The position numbers were made by a program, and so were the translations under genes. Source: Cryphonectria parasitica EP155 (taxonomy: Eukaryota; Ascomycota; Sordariomycetes; Diaporthales; Cryphonectriaceae). Taken from it: a DNA stretch of 64,000 bases. The stretch lies in assembly GCF_011745365.1 (NCBI RefSeq), contig NW_024468915.1, positions 288,653 to 352,652 on the forward strand, written 5' to 3'. The notes under the pieces are model-generated. The model saw only the letters and a program-made list of their open reading frames with translations, made no database searches and was not told the origin of the DNA. Of the stretch, positions 33,932-42,623 are shown one piece after another (position 1 is the stretch's first letter; each line of letters opens with the position of its first letter).

Positions 33932-35880
33932 GGAACATAAACACCTCCCGCTCCTCAACCACCAGAGAGCCGCCTGTGGCCTCGTTGACCTCCTCCGCCG
34001 CCACCACCACCTCCTCGTCCTCCTCGGCCAGGATGCCGTACGATCGATCTAGTCCCATGACAACCTCGGCGTCGCGCCAGCAGCCTCAGATGCCCACCCT
34101 GGCCAGGAGGACACAGGGCACCCCCAAGCTGTCCGCTGCCACCATCAACACCACTTCCAGGCCGGCGCCTACATCCGCCCCTCAGCGACAGACCGTTACT
34201 CTCGCAGCGCCCGCCCCCCGCAGGTCGGCTCGCCAGCCCGAGCCTATTCACGCTGCCGACCACACGAAACAGAATGGCTCGTCTGCGGTTGGACGTGATT
34301 CCAAGTTCTTTTACGCGAGCGACGCCCCGAAGCCCGACAAACCGCCAGCCCAGACCAGGTCCCAACCACCAACACCAGTAGTATCGACGGCAGCAGCAGC
34401 TCCAGCAACATTACAGCAGAAGGGCTCGATGTTTTTCTACGCCAATGGCAACAATCTGCCTTCCCGATCTAGCCCGAACATGACAACCTCGTCGCCATAC
34501 TCGCCCACACTGGCTGCTCCCTCGCAGGACCCGCTGGCAAGCAAGTTCATGTACGCCAATGGGACTCCAGATCTGAAACCCAGCCTTATGACCTCCGGTT
34601 CCAGCTCAGTTGTCTCAACCAGCTCTCGGGCCGCGTCGGGGAGATCGGCACTCGCCTCCCAGTCGCCCGCCCTTGCACCTCCGAGGGCGCCCTCACCGCC
34701 CAAGCCTACGTCTCAGCCTCATATCCCGACCCAAAGCTCGGCCGGCCCGACCATAGCTGAGAGGCGTAGTATAGTCGCCTCAGCGCCTCACCTGGGCCAG
34801 AACGCTGCCAGCCTGCGGCGCATCAGCGCAGAGACACCTCCGAGGCGGTCCTCTGGCCACTCGCGCTCTGGAAGCTCGGCGGCCGACCCTGTCCAGCCGT
34901 CCAGCTCTCCCATGGCATCTCCGCTCGGTTTCACCAATCCGGCTCTGTCCATGGCCTCGGTGCTGCAGGCTGCCGAGGAGCTCGCAGAAGACCATGACGA
35001 CAACGAGAGCATAGTCTCGGGCCTCACCAGCCCCAAGTCGGCCAGCGGCAATGACCCGCTCAACGAGCTCGTCGCCAACGCGCGCCGTGAGCGCAAGGTC
35101 CAGGATCTGCAGATCACCAATGCCTCGCTCGAGGCCATCAACCGAACCCTCGAGCGCCAGCTGCGCAAGCAGACAAACGAGCTAAGACGCTTCAAAAGGC
35201 TGTCCAGGGCAGGCCGGCTCTCCTCGGCGGTCAGCACCACTGCCGCTCCGTCTCGGACTGTCTCCGATTCCACGGCGAGCGAAGCGCAGGAGGGCCCGCT
35301 CAACAACCTAAACCTGTCCGACCTCAGCGAAGAGGGCTCAGGGCTGGATGCGGACGATGATGACCTCGATTCGGAGGAGCTGTCCGAGTCGGACTCGACA
35401 GGCTCCGCACACACAAGCCCCAGCACGATGGCAGCGAGAGATGCACGGCATCGGAAGCGGGATGAGAAGCGGCTGCAGGTCGACCTGTCTAAACATCAGC
35501 AGCTCCTCGTTGACAGCCAAAAGATGAACCAGAGCTTGAAGAGGTGCCTGGGCTGGACGGAGGAGCTGATCAGGGAAGGTCAAAGGGCCCTAGCCTATCA
35601 GGTCCGGGTCAGCGAGGTGGAGGTGGGTGGCCACGGCGCCCCCGAGGACGGTGAGAAGCCTTTCATCTACGACGGAGCCGCGCTTTGGGACCATCACGAT
35701 GAGAAGCGCAGCGATGTGCTTGACCAGGATGAGGACGTGACAGACGACAGCGAACATGAGGATGCCGACGAGACGATGCGGTTGCGGATCGAGCGTCTGC
35801 GGCCTGTTGGCGAGGCCAACGGCAAACAAGCAGCTCAAGACAGGGATAGTGGCATCGTTCTTTCAGGGGAGTCACCGTGA
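33928..35880 (+). CDS. disordered protein with C-terminal coiled coils and triple FFYA-type motif, function unknown
   Basis: Single exon, 650 aa, true ATG. I do not recognise the family. Residues 1-330 are Ser/Thr/Pro/Ala-rich and basic, with no predicted fold. They carry three copies of a short motif: SKFFYASD (125-132), SMFFYANG (167-174) and SKFMYANG (205-212). About 345-360 is a helix (SMASVLQAAEELAEDHD). A coiled coil spans about 378-430 (ANARRERKVQDLQITNASLE onward), then an acidic stretch (LDADDDDLDSEELSESD), then a second helical part (RDEKRLQVDLSKHQQLLVDS). Such architecture suits a scaffold, for example of the septum, cytoskeleton or spindle pole, but that is inference only. It is preceded by an overlapping five-codon upstream ORF. 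Confidence 0.75.
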   Translation: MRNINTSRSSTTREPPVASLTSSAATTTSSSSSARMPYDRSSPMTTSASRQQPQMPTLARRTQGTPKLSAATINTTSRPAPTSAPQRQTVTLAAPAPRRSARQPEPIHAADHTKQNGSSAVGRDSKFFYASDAPKPDKPPAQTRSQPPTPVVSTAAAAPATLQQKGSMFFYANGNNLPSRSSPNMTTSSPYSPTLAAPSQDPLASKFMYANGTPDLKPSLMTSGSSSVVSTSSRAASGRSALASQSPALAPPRAPSPPKPTSQPHIPTQSSAGPTIAERRSIVASAPHLGQNAASLRRISAETPPRRSSGHSRSGSSAADPVQPSSSPMASPLGFTNPALSMASVLQAAEELAEDHDDNESIVSGLTSPKSASGNDPLNELVANARRERKVQDLQITNASLEAINRTLERQLRKQTNELRRFKRLSRAGRLSSAVSTTAAPSRTVSDSTASEAQEGPLNNLNLSDLSEEGSGLDADDDDLDSEELSESDSTGSAHTSPSTMAARDARHRKRDEKRLQVDLSKHQQLLVDSQKMNQSLKRCLGWTEELIREGQRALAYQVRVSEVEVGGHGAPEDGEKPFIYDGAALWDHHDEKRSDVLDQDEDVTDDSEHEDADETMRLRIERLRPVGEANGKQAAQDRDSGIVLSGESP

Positions 35881-36899
35881 TACGAAGTGCCAGGCGCAGA
35901 CTTCCCTCTTCGGCTACAGAAACGCACGGAGGCAATAGCATTGTGGGATAGGGCGGCGGACCTTGTATGTGCCTGCCTGTTTGACTTTTCCCAACATCTC
36001 CACTCCAGGCACTACGCCAAATTTTCTTTTTCTTTTTATTTTCTCCTTCAAGGCCGTGGGAAAGCTTGCTGCGCGCATCTTTGGTCTGGGTCGGTTCTCA
36101 TTCACCCGCTGGAAGGTAATATGGTTGGATACATTGCATTTGGCGTTCTTGATAAAGTTTTCAATGGTGAAGGACCTGGCAGGGCTTGGGTCGGACGGTA
36201 CTTCACCAGCACCGTCATCTTTGTTGTTTGTGCACTCTACTTGTCGATTTTCTGTCTCCTTTGTTCACATACTGTCACGGATACCCTACGCGCATATACC
36301 GCGGTCTCGGATACGGATTGGTCGGAAATCTGTACATTTATTATTATTATTTTCTGTCTTTTTTTGGAAGTTTGCTGCTTCAAATTCTCGTCTTGTCAAT
36401 ATCCACCCAGTCACCCACCGAAAAAGACCTGGACATAAAGAGGCGTGGTACATATAAATGGGTTCAAAAGTAACAAGGAGAAGGGAGAAGAAGAAGAACA
36501 AAAGAAAGAAGACGAGGGCAATGAGCAAGATGAAGCAAGTTTAAGTCCAGAGATGGGACTCGTCACTGGACATGCTAGAATCGTCGCATGTGTGAGAGCT
36601 GGGTTGTCTACTGTGCTACTAGTTAAGTAGCCCTAGAAAGAACAAATTCAATTACGGTGCAGCCAAAGATTTATTCATGATGTTTACTGAAATCTATCAC
36701 ACAGCCGCTTTTACAAGCTCGTTTGTTGCCATCCCATACCCTCCAGCAGCCAAATCATCAACTTGGGCTGTCCTGAACTCATGAACTGTCGGCGCTGTTG
36801 TCACGGGTGGCACAGAGACTCCTGGTCATTATCGCCTTGTCCTTTTTCCCCTCCCTTGTCTTGGGCTTTTCTCTACCTCCAAACAACCGTGACAAGCCT
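35881..36899. other. intergenic, convergent 3' flanks
   Basis: 1.02 kb between two converging stops. T-rich stretches near 36,020-36,050 and 36,330-36,370 look like 3' UTR. No gene recognised. Confidence 0.5.
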
Positions 36900-37352
36900 T
36901 CATTCAAACTTGGTGGAAACGGCAGGGTCCAGGTCAGCCGTTATTCCGTGCTCCTCCAGGGTATAGAACCGAACAAGCCTCCCGTCCGGATCCTCAGCAG
37001 TCAGCCCCCAGCCCGTGACGCCCTTGTAGACCGCCGTGTGGCGGACACCGGCCGAGATGAAGTGCTCCCTCCACCGCACGAGGTCCGAGTAGCCCTGGAC
37101 GGCCCAGGTGATGGGGTCCCAGCCCCTCTCCCGGGCGGCCTGCTCGGGCGCGTTGCGGATCTCGAGGGTGGTCTGCGACGGGGTGTGTCTGAGGATCTTG
37201 GCATAGACGGAGCCCGTCGAGGCTTCTACATGGTTGAGCTCTGGGAGGTGGGTGAGGGGAAGGTGGGTCGTGTAGAACGCCACGGTCCTGTCTATGTCTG
37301 AGGAAGGAAGCTTGAAGTGGTGGACACCGGCCAGAGCCATGGTGGTTGTCAT
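36900..37352 (-). CDS. VOC (glyoxalase/bleomycin-resistance/dioxygenase fold) protein
   Basis: Single exon, 150 aa. It begins MTTTMALAGVHHFKLPSSDIDRTVAFYTT, the first beta-alpha-beta module of a VOC domain, with His near residue 12 at the usual metal position. The second module ends WGLTAEDPDGRLVRFYTLEE, the standard GxxDPDGxxxEF-like element, here with Arg/Phe in place of the usual EF metal-site Glu. A metal-bound enzyme is therefore uncertain, and the substrate cannot be assigned. The length equals a single VOC domain. A second ATG five codons in (37340) is an equally good start. No signal peptide, so cytosolic. Confidence 0.8.
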   Translation of the reverse strand: MTTTMALAGVHHFKLPSSDIDRTVAFYTTHLPLTHLPELNHVEASTGSVYAKILRHTPSQTTLEIRNAPEQAARERGWDPITWAVQGYSDLVRWREHFISAGVRHTAVYKGVTGWGLTAEDPDGRLVRFYTLEEHGITADLDPAVSTKFE

Positions 37353-37716
37353 TGCTAGTGGTGATAGTAGTAGTAGTAGTCGTCGTCGTTGTGTAACTGC
37401 TTTTGAGGCCTTTGAGATGTAAATGAGAAGTAAAAATTATCTCATATTACCACTGATGACTCTCGACAAAACAAATACACGAGTCCCCTCTGGTGGTGGG
37501 AAGTGGTATGAATTTATGAATGCGAGGAGGCATAGGGACGGTGATCGGATCATCCATGGAGGCTCCCGAGCCCTCCGGAGAAGGAAAATAAGAAGGTCCC
37601 GACAATTGACACTCGTCGAGCCGGATCATCCACGACGCGGTACTATAGTGACCGTCTTTCATTTACATCATTGATCCTCAGTTCATGGCAATCCAGCAGA
37701 CACCTTCTGGCTAGGG
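37353..37716. other. intergenic
   Basis: 364 bp between the VOC start and the GH43 stop, both genes on the minus strand. A short trinucleotide run rich in AGT lies near 37,366-37,380. Nothing else seen. Confidence 0.5.
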
Positions 37717-39103
37717 TCACATGATGGCCTGGAAAGTATCGCCCCCCTGGCTTGACAAGAAAGAATAATCCTCCCCAGCCACCATGACCTGCCCATTCTG
37801 CCCTGCCGGCACAGGAAACGGTCCATTCTTTGCCAGTGGGAAGTTGGGGGTACCGTCGTCGTTCCAGGTAAACTTCTGCGCCCGGACGGTGCGAGAGATG
37901 TCGCCCAGGGGCTCCGCGGTGGTCTGGGCGTGGTAGACCAGGTAGTGCTCGGAGCCGTCCGGACTGGTGGTGAAGCTGGCGTGGCCGGTGCCGTAGACGC
38001 CCTCGAGGGAGTTTTGGTGGAAGACGCAGCCGTCTCTGTGCTTGCGCCAGCTCTGGTACTCCATGGGGTCGTCGCCCACCAGCTCGAGCAGGCCCAGGCA
38101 GTAGAAGGGGGTGTTGACGCGGGCGGCCGAGTAGATGATAAAGTTCTGGCCCGTGGTCGGGTTGACGAGCTGCTGCGGGCCCTCGTTGGTCGCCAGGCGC
38201 GTGTCTGGCCGCCCGTAGGGGACCCTCTCCCAGGGCTCGCTGGGCACCGAGATGATCCTGCGGTTTGTGAAGCTGGTGTCGACGGTCCACGGGTCCGACA
38301 TGTGCGTGATGCAGAGGTTGGCAGGCCAGGCTGAGTATTTCTCCTGCCAGCACGAGTAGACGTGGTACATGTGGTCGTTGTGGAAGAAGTAGGTCCCGTC
38401 GATGGCGAACTGGTCGTACGTATCGAGCATGCCCTTCAGGGTGAAGTTGGACAGCCACGGGTCGGGCCCTCCGCCCTCCAGGACAAACATGCGGTGGTTC
38501 ACAGCAGGGCAGTTGATGGGGCAGAGGGCATCCTGCAGCGGAGGAGGGTTGTCTGCATCTGGGGTCGCGGTGAAGATGATGTAGAAGGTACCAGAGATAT
38601 TGTGAATCTCGGGGGCCCAAAGACTTGTGGACCAGGCCTCGCCGCCCGTGTTGTTGGGGTTGAAGACGACACGCTCTTCAGCATGGTCCCAGTTGTCGGT
38701 CAGGGCCTTGCTCCGCCTGATGGTGATGTTGTCATTGGTGGTATAAGTAAATAGATACCACTGCTGGCCGTCGATATCGGTATACTTTGATATCCACGGG
38801 TCACCGACATTTTGGGTGAAGATAGGGTTGCTGTAAGTGGTGTTCGTTGTTTTGTTGGTCCCCTAAAAAAAAATTACACGACGCCAAAGCATTGTTTTGT
38901 TAGAGAGGCACAAAAGAATAAGAATACAAAATGGCCCTCTCTTTCCGAGCACGCACCACGTTCAGAGGGTTCCAGATCTCAGGTTTAGCTGCGTTAGGGT
39001 CGAAGGACTGGCCACGGGCGAGAAGGACATGACCAGACAGCAACACAGCTTGGAAGAGGAACAGGAGGAGACCTCGCCTCCTCTCCTGGAGAGTTAATAT
39101 CAT
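37717..39103 (-). CDS. secreted glycoside hydrolase family 43 (arabinofuranosidase/xylosidase type)
   Basis: Exons 39103-38957 and 38862-37717; the intron of 94 nt ends in a T9-AG. The product is about 430 aa. An N-terminal signal peptide follows a basic stretch (RRRGLLLFLFQAVLLSGHVLLARG). The five-bladed GH43 propeller shows the catalytic set: Asp in NVGDPWISKY, Asp in FAIDGTYFFHND and Glu in LATNEGPQQLV, plus the family signature SLWAPEIH. Conserved HDG-like elements appear late (VYGTGHASFTTSPDGSEHYLVYH). Several NxT/S sites suit secretion. It probably releases arabinose or xylose side residues from plant cell-wall polysaccharide; the exact specificity is not readable. The frame between exons is phase 0 (NPLNV-GTNKTTN). 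Confidence 0.92.
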
Positions 39104-40402
39104 GATCGAGGAGAGGTAGGAAAAGTGACAGATGATGATGTGTGAGAGAGGGAGAAAAGAGTGATGAATTGTTGACTAGATAAGAGGGTTGGAAAAGGTT
39201 GAAGCAGACGGAGTGTCCATATTTGTTTGGGTGGTCAATTGGGTTCATTCGTCCCAAGTCCAAACCAACCCATGAAGGTCGTCCCCCATGTCCGAGTCCA
39301 TGAGAGGAGATCACCCTGCAGTGCCTATGTGTCGTATACAGAGCACACAGCAGAACGTACATACATAACAGAATTTACAAGTTCATATTGAGTGGAAGAG
39401 ACAGAGACACTATACCATGTGTTGCCAAATCCAAAAGATAAAGCACAAACAGCTGAGGAAGATGGGAATAGGTCTGTTGTGCTAAGTGACTCACTTTCCC
39501 CATTCCCCTCCGCCTGCGGTTACGGCTCCGTAACTCATTATGTGCTAGAAGAAAGTGTCCACGCAGGCACTGAGAATGCAAATGGAGCAACTGCCATGTA
39601 CACGCCGCAGGGGCGGGGGAGGCTGGGCTCCAGGGCTCAGGCGAGGCTCCACACTGAATCACGCCAGCAGATGCGGGGTTCTTAGCAGCTCAATGTACTG
39701 TAGTGCCATCGCTATGTACCGCTTTACTGCCGCTCAGTTTCCGCCCGGCACTTCAGTGCCTGTGCCTCGATGGGGCAGTCAGCACCAGACTGGCACCTCT
39801 GCACCTCCGTTCTGGAGTGTTGAAGAGAGATTCTGGCTGCTCCAGTTCCAAAACTATAATGAAAATCGCGCCTATTGAGCATCAATTGGCAGGCAAGACT
39901 TTGCCTACTACTCTAGCCAGAGGGCCTCAAAGTGCGAGGAGACACTGAATCGTGATTGGACATATGTACTATGGTGGTAGATGAGAGAGAAAATAGAACC
40001 CGGGGGCCGGGGATTCTCAGGGTCCGGGTTCAAGGAAATCAGCTGACCTCGCACGTGATGAGCGGCAGGTCTTTGGCTGGTATCTGCTAGGGCGCACTCT
40101 GCAGCAAAATTTCCCCCCAGTCGGCCAGACAAGGGTCACGGCGTGTTCCCCACTGAGAAATTCCTAGAGCGCAAGTCCCGGAACTGTCCAATCAGACCAG
40201 CCCAGAACTTCGCAGTTTCTGCTGGTGAGGCACCTTTGCAATCTTCCAAAACCATCACCACCACCGTCTACAGTCGACAACTCTCTCGACGCCAATCCCT
40301 CCCTCCCAAAAAGGCCCATCTCGTTTGTGCCTTTTCGACAAACAAACACCAACAACCGATTCGAGTCAGGTCGATCGACAATCAGTCTATTCCATCATCA
40401 TC
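39104..40402. promoter_or_regulatory. divergent intergenic region, GH43 / RPS2
   Basis: 1.3 kb between divergent starts. It should hold the induced-type promoter of GH43 and the strong promoter of RPS2. The last ~150 bp before ATG 40403 is CA/CT-rich leader. No defined factor site was recognised. Confidence 0.45.
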
Positions 40403-41404
40403 ATGGCTGACCGAGGTGGTGCTCCTGCTCGTGGTGGCTTTGGCGATCGTGGCCGTGGCGATCGTGGTCGTGGTCGTGGCCGTGGCCGTGGACGTCGTGG
40501 TGGCAAGAGCGAGGAGAAGGAGTGGCAGCCCGTCACCAAGCTGGGCCGTCTGGTGAAGGCAGGCAAGATCAAGAGCATGGAGGAGATCTACCTGCACTCC
40601 CTCCCCATCAAGGAGTACCAGATTGTCGACTTCTTCCTGCCCAAGCTCAAGGACGAGGTCATGAAGGTGCGTCCTCGGCGTGGTCCTTTCCCTCCTTCTT
40701 CTCACGTTGCTGTCGAGTTGAATGGCTCCCCGCTTGCTTGGTTGTGAATCTAACACTCTTGTCTTTCTTTCCTCCCCAAAACAGATCAAGCCCGTCCAGA
40801 AGCAGACCCGTGCCGGTCAGCGCACCCGCTTTAAGGCCATTGTCATTATTGGTGACTCCGAGGGCCACGTCGGTCTGGGTATCAAGACCTCCAAGGAGGT
40901 TGCCACCGCCATCCGTGCCGCCATCATCATCGCCAAGCTGAGCGTCATCCCCATCCGCCGTGGTTACTGGGGTACCAACCTGGGTCAACCTCACTCCATC
41001 CCCGTCAAGGAGTCTGGCAAGTGCGGTTCCGTCACCGTCAGGGTAAGTCTTGTCTCCGTTCCCACTCTACAAACCAACTCGTCCCCGATAAACATGGCCT
41101 GGCGCCCGCAATGCGTCTGCTAACACCTTCTGCTCTCCCACGACAGCTGATTCCCGCCCCCCGCGGTACCTCCCTCGTTGCCTCCCCCGCCGTCAAGCGT
41201 CTCCTCCAGCTTGCTGGTATTGAGGACGCCTACACTTCCTCCGCCGGCTCCACTAAGACCCTCGAAAACACCCTCAAGGCCACATTCGCTGCCATCTCCA
41301 ACACCTACGGCTTCCTCACCCCCAACCTTTGGAAGGAGACCAAGCTCATCAGGTCTCCCCTGGACGAGTTCGCCGACACCCTCCGTACCGAGAAGCGCTA
41401 CTAG
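40403..41404 (+). CDS. RPS2: 40S ribosomal protein S2 (uS5)
   Basis: Exons 40403-40666, 40785-41042 and 41147-41404, all phase 0; product 259 aa. The N-terminal RGG-type tail (about 11-34, alternating Arg-Gly with Asp) is the usual arginine-methylation target. The S5 domain follows: [20 protein letters not shown], then [39 protein letters not shown] and [19 protein letters not shown]. The C terminus ends [10 protein letters not shown]. It lies near the mRNA entry channel of the small subunit and takes part in decoding fidelity. The introns (118 and 104 nt) contain no snoRNA C/D boxes that I could see. Codon use is strongly biased to C-ending codons, as expected for high expression. Confidence 0.97.
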
Positions 41405-42623
41405 ATGCGGATCGCGCATGAGGATGGTTGATTATGTTGAGAGGCGTCTTGAGGTCTGCTAATTGCATGGGTACGGGAACTGGTCATGTCTTCCAGCCAG
41501 GTTTTACGAAATGAGGACTTACTGGCCCGGCCAGAATTCAGAGAGAGAGAGAAAATACCGAATCACGTTATCTCAATCATGATATATAAAGAATGCGTCC
41601 CAAGTGACTCGTACCGTCGATCGAGAGTCGTCCTTTTCGTTGCACCAAGTGCCAAGCACAGAGGCTGACGATACGCTCTCAAGGCTAGATATCCCCTCCA
41701 GCTTGTCCAAGTCAACTAACAATGCCATGACAGGAAGAATTATCAGGTCTTGGCGGTCTTTGGTGGAGAATGTCTTCTCCTATAAGGCCGGCAGCATCAA
41801 AGTCGACCATCGGCCCGCAAGACGAAGAGAGAACCCTTCTATTTGGTATCACGGAGACTCATCATTTCCAGATCAAGGCTTCCGATTTCCTGATGAGGGT
41901 TCAGAGCAGCAGGAAGCCTCGAGCTTCTACCGTAGCCCTTGTCGCGGTGAGCCCCCTGCAACACGACACAATAGGCAGGGTTTGCTAGCATTTCACCTTT
42001 GAAGAAAAAGTGACCGGTCGTTGAGAGACGAGTGCATCGACACTCACGTTGTGGCTCGCAAACACTGGGAAAGATCGCTCGTGGATGAAGGCCCATCGCC
42101 TTCGTCCCAGAAGAGAACCCGTCAGAGGAAGGCGCAGTCCAAGGAGACCGCAGCATCACTTCATCAGTCGTGAATTTGAGGGTGTGACTTGCTCGTGGTC
42201 GTCTGTTCATCCTCCCTTACTCGATGGTCGCTGCCTGTTATCAAGTCCAGCAGAGCCTCCTCCAACACCGGGAAGTAACGATATACCAGTTTGAGAAGGC
42301 ACAAATCAGGCATCAGGAGGGTCTTTATCTGCCTTTTATTCCCCGCTGTCCCAAGCTTGGGTTCGAGAAATTTCCTCCTCATCTTCATCTTCGACTCTTT
42401 TGGTCCCATCCCAACACCGTCACCACTCACACTCTTTTTCTTCTTTTTTTTGGCTTTTTTTGGACTTGATTTTTGGCAAACCCAACTTTGACCATCTCAT
42501 TCTGTTCCCTCCTACTTCTCTGCTCATTCTCATTTCACATTGCCTTTTGTCTGATCGACGACAGAGTGTATTGACCCGTTTAACTGCTCTCCTGGCTGGC
42601 GCGTCTGCGCTGCGTCTTCGCCC
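41405..42623. other. intergenic with coding-like segments of uncertain status
   Basis: 1.2 kb between RPS2 and the WSC gene, both plus strand. Two stretches read like protein: 41770-41948 (RTLLFGITETHHFQIKASDF, ending at a GTGAGC that could be a donor) and about 42010-42174 (RSLRDECIDTHVVARKHWER to a TGA). They lie in different frames, and I could not join them with a normal intron. They may be a small gene or a decayed one. The remaining 450 bp is T/C-rich leader of the WSC gene. Confidence 0.3.

Noticed and set aside
40667..41146. Possible snoRNA in RPS2 introns
   Set aside because: No C box (RTGATGA) with D box (CTGA) pair nor H/ACA layout was visible in either intron.
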